A stretch of DNA of 64,000 bases from Planctomycetota bacterium. GTDB taxonomy: Bacteria > Planctomycetota > UBA1135 > UBA2386. Position numbers and translations under genes: made by a program. Where the stretch lies: positions 1-64,000 of the forward strand of contig JADLFX010000090.1 in the NCBI GenBank assembly GCA_020849665.1, written 5' to 3'. The notes below the pieces were generated by a model that was not told the DNA's origin, made no database searches, and saw only the letters and a list, made by a program, of their open reading frames with translations. Below, piece after piece: positions 46,741 through 55,586 of this stretch (its first letter is position 1; every line of letters starts with the position of its first letter).

Positions 46741-48026
46741 CGCTCCGCCTCCTCGCGCCGTCCGACGAGGGCTTCCACGACGCGCTCGCCGGAGGAGCGG
46801 CTGGGAGACATGAGGCGTTCGTACGCGAACTCCCGGTCGCGCGCGTCGCGCTCGGACATCAGGTAGCCCACCTCGTCGTCGACCAGCCCGAACACCAGGA
46901 GGTCGGGGTTGCGCGCCAGCAGGCGGATCCGCGCCGCGAGTCCGGGCTCCATCTCGCCCGGCACCGTGACGATCTCCAGGTCGCCGAGGCGCAGCCAGCC
47001 GACGGTGGAGCGCACGTTGTCGCGGTACACCGGCCGGGGCACCGCGAGCGTGAGCCGGCCGAGGGTGAGCCCCGGCGAGGTCAGCGGCAGGAACACGTCG
47101 GCGCGGCGCACCTCGATCCGGTCCACCACGACCTCCCGCGCCTCGGCCAGGGCCTCGTCGCAGGCCTTGGCGAGCCGCTGCACCATCGGGTGGACGCCCT
47201 CGGGACCGTAGGGATCGCCGAACGGCGTGACCATCGCGCCGAGTGCGCCGTTCACGAACACCGCCTGCCCGTTCCCGGCGGCGCGCCAGTGCGCGACCCA
47301 GTCGCCCACGAAGTCGGAACTGATCACGTCGTGGCGGCTGCGCAGGACCTCGGGATGGCAGGCCACGTGCAGGAGCGCGGCGAACGGCTCGCCGCTGCGC
47401 GCGTCGCGCGCCTGCAGGACGGTGACCCGCCGGTCGAAGACCTCTTTGCGCTCGCTGTTCTTGATCACGCCGCGCGCCGGCACGCGCCCCTCGCCGCGCC
47501 ACAGCGTGGCCGGGCGCGCCGCCCGCTCCGCCGCCGCCACCGCCTCGGCGACGCGCGCGCGCACGAGGGCCAGGTAGTCGCGGTCGCGACCCGAGGAGAG
47601 CAGGTAGAACCCCCACATCCCCACGAGGTCCGGGGCGTGGTGGCTGTGGCTGCTGCACAGGAACACGCAGCCGTTGGCGTAGCCGGCGATGCCGGACTTG
47701 ACCCAGTCGGCGTCCTCGCGCTGCAGGCCCAGGTTGTCGATCCCCACGATCGCGACCTTCATCCCGCCCTGGCGCAGGACGAAGGCCCGCACGCCAAGCA
47801 GGGAGTGCACCGCGGTGCTGACGCGGTTCAGCCGGTAGCCGGCCAGGTACATCGGCTCCTCGGGCGTGATGTCGGTCTCGGCGGCGCCGACCCACAGCTC
47901 GCCGCCCTGGCTGCTGCGTGCGAAGGTCTGCGGCGTCTCGGGCAGGGTCCGCTGATAGAGGCCGGTGCAGCCGGCCAGCAGCAGGAGCAGCAGCGCCGCC
48001 AGCCATCGCGATCCCGGGGTCGGCAT
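46737..48026 (-). CDS. Neutral/alkaline ceramidase-like lipoprotein
   Basis: The 429-residue protein has a lipoprotein signal (LAALLLLLLAGC) and a domain resembling the N-terminal catalytic part of neutral ceramidases: GAAETDITPEEPMYLAGY near 35-52, VAIVGIDNLGL near 80, the metal-binding CSSHSHHAPD near 110 and HVACHPEVL near 218. It lacks the C-terminal Ig-like domain of full ceramidases. It probably acts at the outer membrane or in the periplasm on a lipid amide or related substrate; activity on ceramide is inferred only. Same-strand neighbours lie on both sides. Confidence 0.78.
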   Translation of the reverse strand: MPTPGSRWLAALLLLLLAGCTGLYQRTLPETPQTFARSSQGGELWVGAAETDITPEEPMYLAGYRLNRVSTAVHSLLGVRAFVLRQGGMKVAIVGIDNLGLQREDADWVKSGIAGYANGCVFLCSSHSHHAPDLVGMWGFYLLSSGRDRDYLALVRARVAEAVAAAERAARPATLWRGEGRVPARGVIKNSERKEVFDRRVTVLQARDARSGEPFAALLHVACHPEVLRSRHDVISSDFVGDWVAHWRAAGNGQAVFVNGALGAMVTPFGDPYGPEGVHPMVQRLAKACDEALAEAREVVVDRIEVRRADVFLPLTSPGLTLGRLTLAVPRPVYRDNVRSTVGWLRLGDLEIVTVPGEMEPGLAARIRLLARNPDLLVFGLVDDEVGYLMSERDARDREFAYERLMSPSRSSGERVVEALVGRREEAER

Positions 48027-48117
48027 CAGCCAGGGCCCGCGCCCCAGGCGCGAGCCCGGAGCCCCGGGGGGCCGGGTCCGGCGGCTCACCTCGGGCGCAG
48101 CGCTGCGGCCGGCTGGC

Positions 48118-49086
48118 TCAGCGCCGGCCCTCGCGCGACGTGGGCGAGCGGCCGCCGCCCCGCACCCGCGGCGCGCGCGTGGCGGATTCGCCGACGAAGA
48201 CCTCGCGGAACGCCTTGCGGCCTTCCTGGAGCGCCAGGCAGATCTCGGCGTCCTCCCGGTAACCATAGACACGCTGCAGATCATGGAGCATGGCGTCCAG
48301 CAGGCGCCAGTCCTCGACGTCGTCCAGGAGCTCCCGCGCATGCGCGGCGAGCCCCAGGTGGCGCAGGTGGCGCATGCAGTCGGCCTTGGTGACCACGACG
48401 CCGTCGCGGAACGGGTCGAGCAGCACGGCCCGGGCGCCGTGCACGCGCACCAGGTAGCGGTCGGGCAGCTCCACACCGCGCACGTCGAGGCCGGCCCGGC
48501 GGCCGACCAGGACGTAGAGCAGGGCCATGCAGGACGCCATGCCGCGGCGGCGCTCCAGGACCGTGTCGAGGAACACGTGGTCCGGATCGAAGGCCGCGCC
48601 GGACTCCCCGGTGAACCCGTGGTCGGCGGCCAGAGTGAGCGCGAGCACGCGCGCCTTGCCGCCCCCGCTGCTGCGCTCGCGCATCTGCTCCATCACGTCC
48701 TCGGCCAGGCGCTGGAGCACCCGCGCGCACCCGCCAGCGTCGGGCGCGTCGGGCCGGAGCAGCGCCGCGATCGTGGCGGCAGCGCGCTCCAGCACGTGGT
48801 GGTCGCAGGGACCTTCCGGCTGCTGCGCGAGGTCGCCCTGCACCAGACCCTGCACCCCACCCACCCAGTCGCGCACGTCGAGCGTGCGGATCACCGCGCG
48901 CGCACGCACACGCACGCGGGCCGGCGCGCCGCGGGCGGCGCGCTCCAGCGCGGGGCGCGCCAGCGTCCCCCAGGCGATCAGGCGCGATCGACACGCCTCG
49001 ACGATGCGGCGATCGGGATCCGCGAGCAGGCTCACGGCGGCCTCGATCTTCGCGGGCTTCGGCACGGGGTCCTTCTGAGGTTGCAT
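48118..49086 (-). CDS. SirB1/transglutaminase-like protein with HEAT-like N-terminus
   Basis: The 322-residue protein begins with short alpha-helical, HEAT-like repeats (about 12-80). It then has a SirB1-type transglutaminase-like core: VLERRRGMASCMALLYVLVG near 188-207 followed by GLDVRGVELPDRYLVRV. In related domains the second motif reads PGHF; here the histidine is absent, so the fold may be non-catalytic. A C-terminal basic tail follows. No signal peptide is evident. It is the first gene of a three-gene minus-strand set, 91 bp upstream of the ceramidase-like gene. Function unknown. Confidence 0.68.
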   Translation of the reverse strand: MQPQKDPVPKPAKIEAAVSLLADPDRRIVEACRSRLIAWGTLARPALERAARGAPARVRVRARAVIRTLDVRDWVGGVQGLVQGDLAQQPEGPCDHHVLERAAATIAALLRPDAPDAGGCARVLQRLAEDVMEQMRERSSGGGKARVLALTLAADHGFTGESGAAFDPDHVFLDTVLERRRGMASCMALLYVLVGRRAGLDVRGVELPDRYLVRVHGARAVLLDPFRDGVVVTKADCMRHLRHLGLAAHARELLDDVEDWRLLDAMLHDLQRVYGYREDAEICLALQEGRKAFREVFVGESATRAPRVRGGGRSPTSREGRR

Positions 49087-49266
49087 GGTGGAAGTGGCGC
49101 AGAGTCTAGCCACGGGGGGAGCGTGCGCACTCCTGGTGAACCGCCCGGATGCACCGTCGCATCCGGGGCCGCGCGCGGCCTCGCGCGGTTCGCACCATGG
49201 CATCGGCCGCCCTAGGGGTGCGGCCCCGCGCTTGCACTTCGCTGCGCGGTGGCCGAGAAACGCCCC

Positions 49267-49557
49267 ATGGAACCGCTCAGCGAACCGCAGATCGCCGCAG
49301 CCCTCGCCGAGCTGCCGATGTGGAGCTACGAAAACGGCAAGCTGCACCGCACGTTCCGCTTCCGCGACTTCCGCGACGCGTTCGCGTTCATGAGCCGGGG
49401 AGCGCTGATCGCCGAGGCCATGCACCACCATCCGGAGTGGTTCAACGTGTACCACACGGTGAAGGTGTGGCTGGTCACGCACGACGCGGGCGGCGTCACC
49501 GAGCAGGATCTGGCTCTGGCGCGGGCGCTGTCGGAGCCGATGTCGCTTCCTCGGTGA
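49267..49557 (+). CDS. phhB: Pterin-4a-carbinolamine dehydratase
   Basis: It dehydrates 4a-hydroxytetrahydropterin, recycling pterin cofactor, and also acts in some bacteria with aromatic hydroxylases or molybdopterin pathways. The product (96 residues from ATG 49267; 102 from GTG 49249) has the family motif EAMHHHPEWFNVYHTVKVWL with the catalytic histidines, and VTEQDLALA at the end. Length is typical. No phenylalanine hydroxylase is adjacent. Its last 62 bp overlap the pus10-like gene on the other strand. Confidence 0.92.
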   Translation: MEPLSEPQIAAALAELPMWSYENGKLHRTFRFRDFRDAFAFMSRGALIAEAMHHHPEWFNVYHTVKVWLVTHDAGGVTEQDLALARALSEPMSLPR

Positions 49558-50305
49558 GGATCTCGAGCACGTCGAGCTCCTCGCACCGGCACGGGACGCC
49601 GATCAATTCGGGCAGCGACGGCCGCGTGCGGCCCGCGTCGCCGCTCACCCACTCCTTGACGTAGGTTCCGTGCGCACAGCGCAGGGTCAGCGCGAGCCGA
49701 TCCGGGGCGAGTTCCTCGACCTGCTGCACCGTGACCTCGCGCTCCCGTTCCAGGTCGGCGCGGCGGTGCGCGACCCGGGCCGGCGTGCGCTGCTGGATGG
49801 CGAAGCTGCGTCCCGCCAGCGTGACGGGTGCCGTCGCCGGCGCACCCGCCAGGACCGCCAGGGCGCGGTAGATCTTGGCGAAGTGCGCCTCCTTCCAGAA
49901 CGCGACGCGCTCGCGCCGCACCCGGCGGAAGGGCGCGAGGTCGATGCGGTCGCCGCAGTGCTCGAGGATCGTGCGCCGCACCTGCTCCTCGTCGGTCTGC
50001 GGGCTGCGCGGGGCCACGATCTCGAACACGAAGGGGCGCCCCTGGCCCAGCATGCGAACGTCGACGTCCTCGCGCCCGGCACCGTGGAACTTGCCGGCGC
50101 GTGCCTTGAACGCGGGCAGGAGGTGGCGCGCCAGCAGCTCCTGCACCGAGTCGCGCGTGAGCTTGCCGAAGCCCTGGCATTGCGCACAGGTCCTGCGCCG
50201 CTCGCGATGCCCCTTGCACACCGGGCACCAGAAGATCGTCTGCGGCAGGCCGCGCACCAGCTTGCGGTAGCGCGACTCCAGGTAGAGGGTCGGATGGGCG
50301 GCCAC
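49496..50305 (-). CDS. Pus10-type tRNA pseudouridine synthase
   Basis: Pus10 makes pseudouridine at positions 54/55 of tRNA in archaea and eukaryotes, where bacteria normally use TruB. The 269-residue product has a C-x2-C..C-x2-C zinc site (WCPVCKGHRE, then CAQCQGFGK) and the Pus10 catalytic signature GREDVDVRMLGQGRPFVFEI near residue 83, including the aspartate. It ends with the family's HGTYVKEWVSGDAGRTRPSL. It is shorter than archaeal Pus10 because most of the N-terminal THUMP-like domain is absent. GTG at 50305 is the likely start. Its 3' end overlaps phhB tail to tail. Confidence 0.85.
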   Translation of the reverse strand: MAAHPTLYLESRYRKLVRGLPQTIFWCPVCKGHRERRRTCAQCQGFGKLTRDSVQELLARHLLPAFKARAGKFHGAGREDVDVRMLGQGRPFVFEIVAPRSPQTDEEQVRRTILEHCGDRIDLAPFRRVRRERVAFWKEAHFAKIYRALAVLAGAPATAPVTLAGRSFAIQQRTPARVAHRRADLEREREVTVQQVEELAPDRLALTLRCAHGTYVKEWVSGDAGRTRPSLPELIGVPCRCEELDVLEILTEEATSAPTAPAPEPDPAR

Positions 50306-50400
50306 GGGGCCCTGCTTAGCGCCGCCCGGCCGCGAAGGGAACCGCCACGGCCGGTCCCGGCCGCCCTCGCGCTGGCGGCGCCGCGCGGCGGCCCGGAGGC

Positions 50401-50775
50401 TCAGACCTCCATGGCCTTGCGGTCGCGCATGCGGCTGACCAGCCGGAAGAACTCCGGGGCCTCGATCGGCGTGGTGAGGAACGAGCCGATGTTCATCTTG
50501 GACTTGTCGCGCGCCATGTCCTTGGCGTTGCGGGCCGAGGTCATCACCACGACCTCCACCGAGCGCTCGAACGAACGCAGGTGCTTGAGCAGCTTCAGGC
50601 CTTCCTTGTCCTCGGTGTTGACCCCGAGGAAGACGCAGTCGAAGTGCTTCTGGCGCAGCTCGTTCACGGCCGCATATCCTTCGCCGCAGGCCACCGTGAA
50701 CTCGGGGAACTGCTGCAGCCCCACCTTGACCTGGTCGCGAACGAGGTGGTCTCTCTCGATGAGCAGGATGTCCAT
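50401..50775 (-). CDS. Receiver-like domain protein lacking the phospho-acceptor aspartate
   Basis: The 124-residue protein is a single CheY-like domain by pattern (MDILLIERDHLVRDQV, FDCVFLGVNTEDKEGLKLL, EVVVMTSARNAKD, GSFLTTPIEAPEFF). The aspartate expected after the third strand is glycine (Gly51, in VFLGVN). The conserved lysine before proline is threonine (TTPI). One of the N-terminal acidic pair is also altered (ER-D). It therefore cannot be phosphorylated in the usual way and probably works as a constitutive or ligand-gated interaction module. It is divergent from the RNase HII-like gene, 51 bp away. Confidence 0.78.
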   Translation of the reverse strand: MDILLIERDHLVRDQVKVGLQQFPEFTVACGEGYAAVNELRQKHFDCVFLGVNTEDKEGLKLLKHLRSFERSVEVVVMTSARNAKDMARDKSKMNIGSFLTTPIEAPEFFRLVSRMRDRKAMEV

Positions 50776-50826
50776 GGCTTCCTTTGACGATCGGCTCGCC
50801 CTCTATCGGCCTGGGCCGGCGGGCAG

Positions 50827-51774
50827 ATGAACTCCCTCGCCGGCGTGGACGAGGCCGGGCTGGGCCCGATCCTGGGGCCGCTCGTGGTGGCGGGCGTGGC
50901 CATGACCGGCCCGGCCGGCGCCGATCCCTACGCACTCCTGGCGCGCACCGTGTCGCGCACCGGCCATGCCGCCGGCAAGGTGCGCGTGGCGGACAGCAAG
51001 AAGGTCCACCAGGGGCCGCGCGGGCTCGCCCACCTCGAGCGCACGGCCCTCGCGTTCCTCGGCGCCTGGCGGGGCGAGGTGCCCGGGTCCCTGGCCGCGG
51101 TCCTGGAACTCGCCGGCGCCGACCGCGCACGCCTGGCGCGCTGCCCGTGGTACCGCGACCTGGACCGGCCGCTGCCGCTCGCCAACGACCGCAGGCAGCT
51201 CGAACTGCAGAGCCATCTCCTGGCCCGCGACCTCGCCGAACACGAGGTGTGCGTGCAGCACATCGCGCTCCGGCCGGTGGACGTCGAGGAGTTCAACGAG
51301 AAGCTGGACCGCACGGCGAACAAGGGCACGGCCCATTTCGAGACCTACGCCGAGGTGCTGCTGACCCTGCTGAACCTGCTGCCGCCGGGCGCGCACCTCG
51401 TGGCCGACCGCTGCGGCGGCAGGATGCGCTACGGCGGCGCCCTGCGGCGGCTCTGCCCGGGCGTGCGCGTGGAGGTCGAGCACGAGACCGCCCTGACATC
51501 GTCGTATCGCATCCACCGTGCCGACCCGCCCCTGCGCCTCACCTTCGCGACCCAGGGCGAGGATCGCGCCTTCCCAACGGCCCTGGCCAGCTGCATGGCC
51601 AAGTACCTGCGGGAGCTGATGGTCGAGCGGCTCAACGCCTGGTTCGGCGCCCGGCTGCCGGGGCTGAGACCGACGGCGGGCTACTATGTGGACGGACAGC
51701 GCTTCCTGGCCGATGTGGAGCCGGTGGTCCGAGCCGAGGGGCTGGCCCGCCGACTCCTGTTGCGGAGCCGCTGA
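50827..51774 (+). CDS. RNase HII-like protein (divergent, enlarged)
   Basis: RNase HII removes ribonucleotides from DNA. The 315-residue product has the N-terminal GVDEAGLGPILGPLVVAGV (residues 6-24), the counterpart of the DEAGRGP metal-binding motif but with Leu instead of Arg, and VRVADSKKV near 56. A third acidic motif is ADRCGGRMRYGG near 197. A large insertion of about 100 residues (50-190) separates the motifs, making it much longer than ordinary RNase HII (about 200). Missing the conserved arginine, its activity on single ribonucleotides is uncertain; it may be a paralogue with another role. Confidence 0.75.
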   Translation: MNSLAGVDEAGLGPILGPLVVAGVAMTGPAGADPYALLARTVSRTGHAAGKVRVADSKKVHQGPRGLAHLERTALAFLGAWRGEVPGSLAAVLELAGADRARLARCPWYRDLDRPLPLANDRRQLELQSHLLARDLAEHEVCVQHIALRPVDVEEFNEKLDRTANKGTAHFETYAEVLLTLLNLLPPGAHLVADRCGGRMRYGGALRRLCPGVRVEVEHETALTSSYRIHRADPPLRLTFATQGEDRAFPTALASCMAKYLRELMVERLNAWFGARLPGLRPTAGYYVDGQRFLADVEPVVRAEGLARRLLLRSR

Positions 51775-51937
51775 CCGAACTCTCCTCTCCGCGTCTGATT
51801 TTGCAGCGCCCAGATCGACGACCGGTTCCGGCCCGGATAGGTTCCGGCCTCGCGTCGCCGTCCCAGGACGCGTCGCAGATCCCGCCACGGGCGGCTCGCT
51901 GGCTGCTTCCACCTCGACTCTCCACCCAGGACCCGCA

Positions 51938-53533
51938 GTGAAGATCCAGCTCATCCATCCGCCGGTCTACCTCAACGTCTACGCGATGACGGCGCTGCGG
52001 CCGAGCCTGCCGCTCGGCCTGGCCTACGTCGCGGCGGCCCTGCGCCAGGCGGGCCACGAGGTGTCGGCCGTGGACGCCGTCGGCCTCGCCCCCGACCAGG
52101 TGACTCCCGCCTCGACCCGCGGCATCTCGCAGCTGGGCCTGCGGCCGGAGCAGATCGCTGAGCGCCTCGATCCCGCAGCCGACGCGTTCGCGATCACCAA
52201 CATGTGGTCGTTCTCCTGGCCGGTTGTGCGCGAGACCATCCAGCTCGTCAAGCAACGCTTCCCCGACAAGCCGATCGTCGCGGGCGGCGAGCACTTCAAC
52301 GGCCTCCCGGCGTTCTCGATGGAGCAGTCGCCGATCGACTTCGTCGTCCTGGGCGAGGGCGAGGAGGGCGCGGTGGAGCTGTTCGGCGCGCTGCAGAGCG
52401 GCGTGACCGAGTTCGCGCAGATCGCGGGGATCTGGTACCGCGACGCCGCCGGCAAGCCGGTGGCGAGCGCGCGCAAGCGCGAGCGCAAGAAGGACGTGGA
52501 CGCGATCCCCTGGCCGGCCTGGGACCTCTTCGACGTGAAGGCCTACGACGAGCGGAAGCTGGTGACCGGGATCCACTTCGGCATGACGGTGCCGATCCTG
52601 GCCACGCGCGGCTGCCCGTACCAGTGCACGTACTGCTCGTCGCCGGGGATGTGGACCACGCGCTGGTACGCACGCGACCCCAAGGACGTGGTCAACGAGA
52701 TCGAGCACTACTGGAAGACGCTCGGCGCCACCAACTTCCCGTTCCACGACCTCACCGCGATCGTCAAGAAGGAGTGGATCGTCTCGTTCGCCAAGGAACT
52801 CCACACCCGCGAGATGTGCGGCAAGATCACCTGGCAGCTGCCGTCCGGCACGCGCTGCGAGGTGATCGACGACGAGGTGGCCGGCTGGCTGGCCAAGACC
52901 AACGGCCGCTCGCTCAACTACGCGCCCGAGAGCGGCAGCGCGGAGAGCCGCAAGCGGATCAAGAAGATGCTGAAGGAGGAGTCGCTGATCCGCGCGGTCA
53001 AGGCCGCGGCGCGCCACCGCCTCAACGTCTCGGCCTTCTTCGTGATGGGCTTCCCGCACGACACCACCAAGGACCTGCGGGAGACCGTGCGCCTGGCCCG
53101 CAAGCTGGCGTTCCTGGGCGTCACCGACATGGCCTACGGGTTCTTCTTCCCGATCCCCAACACCGAGCTCTATCGCGAGCTCGAGGCGGCCGGCAGGGTG
53201 TCGCTCACCGACCAGTTCCTGATGACGCCGATCTTCGCCAACGAAGGCTTCGTCACCGAGGAGAACAACTACAGCCACCACCTGAGCGCCAGGCAGATGA
53301 CCCGCTGGCGCTGGTGGACCCTGGTCAACTTCTACGCGGTGTCGTTCGCGGTGCGCCCGTGGCGCCTCGTGAGCACGCTGTGGAACGCGGCGATCGGCAA
53401 GGAGACGCGCAAGCTCGAGACCTTCCTGATCGACATCCGCCGCAAGATCCGCGTCACGATCAAGGGCTGGCTGACCAGCAAGCGCGGCAAGGACGGCGCC
53501 CCGGTCGGACCGCACGAGAACGTCGCGGCCTAG
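51938..53533 (+). CDS. Radical SAM protein with B12-binding-like N-terminal domain
   Basis: The 531-residue protein starts with a Rossmann-like region (IQLIHPPVYLNVYAM, SLPLGLAYVAAALRQAGHEV) typical of B12-binding radical SAM enzymes. I do not see the D-x-H-x-x-G cobalamin-lower-ligand motif, so cobalamin binding is doubtful. The radical SAM core has the iron-sulfur motif TRGCPYQCTYCSSPG (C-x3-C-x2-C) near 225, then the LNYAPESGS strand and FFVMGFPHDTT. A basic C-terminal tail with amphipathic helices suggests membrane association. Relatives modify lipids or natural products; the substrate is unknown. GTG 51938 is chosen by homology. Confidence 0.88.
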   Translation: MKIQLIHPPVYLNVYAMTALRPSLPLGLAYVAAALRQAGHEVSAVDAVGLAPDQVTPASTRGISQLGLRPEQIAERLDPAADAFAITNMWSFSWPVVRETIQLVKQRFPDKPIVAGGEHFNGLPAFSMEQSPIDFVVLGEGEEGAVELFGALQSGVTEFAQIAGIWYRDAAGKPVASARKRERKKDVDAIPWPAWDLFDVKAYDERKLVTGIHFGMTVPILATRGCPYQCTYCSSPGMWTTRWYARDPKDVVNEIEHYWKTLGATNFPFHDLTAIVKKEWIVSFAKELHTREMCGKITWQLPSGTRCEVIDDEVAGWLAKTNGRSLNYAPESGSAESRKRIKKMLKEESLIRAVKAAARHRLNVSAFFVMGFPHDTTKDLRETVRLARKLAFLGVTDMAYGFFFPIPNTELYRELEAAGRVSLTDQFLMTPIFANEGFVTEENNYSHHLSARQMTRWRWWTLVNFYAVSFAVRPWRLVSTLWNAAIGKETRKLETFLIDIRRKIRVTIKGWLTSKRGKDGAPVGPHENVAA

Positions 53534-53706
53534 CGCCCGACCCCGCGGACCGGCCCGTCCCGGAACGGTCCCGCCGGGGCAGCGGGCCGGTCGGCCCGCC
53601 GCCATCGGCCGCAGGGCGCCTCAGGCGACGAACCGGTCCATTCGAGGCTCAAGCGGTCCGGCGTGCGGCCCGATCCCTTGGACCGGCAGCGAGAACCCGT
53701 CCAGCC

Positions 53707-54072
53707 TTGGCCCTGATCCTGGTGATCGACGACCACCCCATGGTGCGCAGCGTGCTGCGCCGGGGCCTGGAGTCCATGGGTCACTCCGTGCACGAGGCCG
53801 AGGACGGTCGCGCCGGCATGGCGCTCCTGGCGCACCTCCCCGTGGATCTCGTGGTCACCGACATCCTGATGCCCGAGGCCGACGGCATCGAGGTGCTGCG
53901 CTCGGTGCGCCGCGCCACCCCGCGCACGCGGGTCGTCGTCATCACCGGCCTGCGGGACGGCGGCGCAGGCCGCCTCGACAATGCCCGGGCGTTCGGCGCC
54001 GACGCCGTCCTGTGCAAGCCCTTCACCCTGGGCGAGCTGCGGGAGACGGTGGAGGCGCTCCTGCTGCCCTGA
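53707..54072 (+). CDS. Single-domain response regulator
   Basis: The 121-residue protein is a complete receiver domain: acidic pair in ILVIDDHPMVRSVL, phospho-acceptor Asp in LVVTDILMPEADGIEVL near 53, Thr in VVVITGLRD near 82 and Lys in AVLCKPFTLGEL near 103. There is no output domain, so it probably acts like CheY or as a phosphorelay intermediate. The start is TTG at 53707; no ATG or GTG fits better upstream. No kinase is adjacent. It contrasts with the degenerate receiver 3 kb away. Confidence 0.85.
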   Translation: MALILVIDDHPMVRSVLRRGLESMGHSVHEAEDGRAGMALLAHLPVDLVVTDILMPEADGIEVLRSVRRATPRTRVVVITGLRDGGAGRLDNARAFGADAVLCKPFTLGELRETVEALLLP

Positions 54073-54121
54073 GTGACGCGCGGGCTGCGACCTCTGAGGT
54101 CGCAAAGCCCACGAACCTGGA

Positions 54122-55264
54122 TCACTGCGCTCCGCGCCGGACCTTCCACCGCAGGCAGGGATGTTCGACCAGCCGCCAGCTCAGGAAGGCGAGCCCCAGG
54201 GTGAAGAGCATGGCGACGGGGAAGAGCCGCCACGGCTGGTGGCGCAGGGCTCCGGGCCAAAGGCTCACGCAGACCTGCTGCACGGGCCAGCCGTACAGGT
54301 AGACCCCGTAGCTCAGATCCCCATGACGGGCCACCCAGGCCGTGCCGAAGCGCCAGCGGAACCCGATGTAGAGGACCGCGTAGGCACCCGCCACCGGCAG
54401 GGCGAGCTTCAGGCCCTCCCAGCAGGCCAGGGCGAGGATCGCCGTGGCGGCCAGGAACCAGGACCTGCGCAGCGGCAGGACGTCGGCGAACGCGCGTGCG
54501 CACATCCCCGCGGCGAAGAACGAGAGGAGGCGGGGCCACTCGCGCGCCTTGCCGAAGAGTCCGAGCTCGCGGTCCGGCAGCAGCCCCGGATCGACGTAGG
54601 TCTGCCAGCCGAGCGTGGCCGGCGAGGCCAGGAGCAGGGCCAGCATCGCCCTGCGATCCCCGAGGACGCCCAGGAGTCCGACGCCGGCCACCAGCAGGTA
54701 GCACACGAACTCGTGGCAGATCGACCACAGGGCCCCGTTCACGACGCCGGGGAACGGCGCATCTGGAAAGGCGAGCGGGACATGGACGGACTGCAGGAAC
54801 CCGGTCCGGTACACCACGCTGCGCCACGAGACCGAGGCGAAGTAGTGCGCGACGTCCCTGCTGCACACCGGCACGAGCACGAGGATCGTGAACAGGACGC
54901 TGCACACGAACCCCGGGTAGATGCGCAGGACCCGCTTGCGCAGGTACTCCCCGAGCCCCCGGCTGCGCACCCAGCTCTGGCTGACCAGGAGGCCCGAGAT
55001 CAGGAAGAAGAAGTCCACGGCCATCTTGCCCGCATCGGTCTGACCGCGGGTGAGCACGTGGAACGGTTCCCTCGGCCAGTCTTCGCCCGGGGCGTCCGCG
55101 CCGAAGCCGAGCAGCCAGGAGTGCGAGAACACGACCATGGTCGCGGCGACGAGGCGGAGGACGTCCAGCGAGTTGGCGCCGCCGCGCATCGCGTCTCCGA
55201 GCGTGCGCCGGGGTGGCTCCTGCCGCGGACCGTCGCGGAGTTGGGACTGGTGGGTGATGGTCAA
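54122..55264 (-). CDS. Acyltransferase 3 family membrane protein (OafA/YrhL-like)
   Basis: The 380-residue protein has about ten membrane helices and the family's first-helix motif LDVLRLVAATMVVFSHSWLL with the conserved Arg and His (residues 33-52). GKMAVDFFFLISGLLV follows near 80-95. These enzymes O-acylate carbohydrates or lipids at the inner membrane, using the His and Arg residues. Length fits the TM-only forms without an extracytoplasmic SGNH domain. It is isolated, with no glycan-synthesis gene next to it, so the acceptor is unknown. Confidence 0.9.
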   Translation of the reverse strand: MTITHQSQLRDGPRQEPPRRTLGDAMRGGANSLDVLRLVAATMVVFSHSWLLGFGADAPGEDWPREPFHVLTRGQTDAGKMAVDFFFLISGLLVSQSWVRSRGLGEYLRKRVLRIYPGFVCSVLFTILVLVPVCSRDVAHYFASVSWRSVVYRTGFLQSVHVPLAFPDAPFPGVVNGALWSICHEFVCYLLVAGVGLLGVLGDRRAMLALLLASPATLGWQTYVDPGLLPDRELGLFGKAREWPRLLSFFAAGMCARAFADVLPLRRSWFLAATAILALACWEGLKLALPVAGAYAVLYIGFRWRFGTAWVARHGDLSYGVYLYGWPVQQVCVSLWPGALRHQPWRLFPVAMLFTLGLAFLSWRLVEHPCLRWKVRRGAQ

Positions 55265-55586
55265 GGGGTCTGCGGGTCCGCGCGGGTCGCTACTCTCTCG
55301 ACCGGGGATTCGACACGACTGGAGCGTCGGGCCGCACGCACGATCCGTCTCGGAACCGGCTCCGCTGCGGCACGGGACCCCGGGCCGCCCCGGGCCCGGC
55401 CGCGCCGGCGGCGGGGGCGCGGGCCGGGTCCTGCCGCCCGCGGCCCCGGCCCGCGGGTCCGCGCTGCACGCGCGTGCCTCGCAACGCCGCCCTCCCTAGA
55501 CTCTCCGCCCCTCGTGGCCCACGAAGGGACTCCGTCCCGGGCCCGCGCCATCGCGCGGGCCGCCAGCCGCCGCGACCCGATCCCCC
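55265..55586. other. 322-bp divergent intergenic region before valS
   Basis: No gene is supported. It contains a candidate valS promoter at 55474-55502 and about 85 bp of leader after it. No T-box is recognisable in the leader. Confidence 0.4.
55474..55502 (+). promoter_or_regulatory. Candidate promoter of valS
   Basis: GTGCCT (55474-55479), a 17-bp spacer and TAGACT (55497-55502) resemble the promoter pattern seen upstream of the TPR gene and rnc. They lie 84 bp before the ATG at 55587. Confidence 0.4.
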
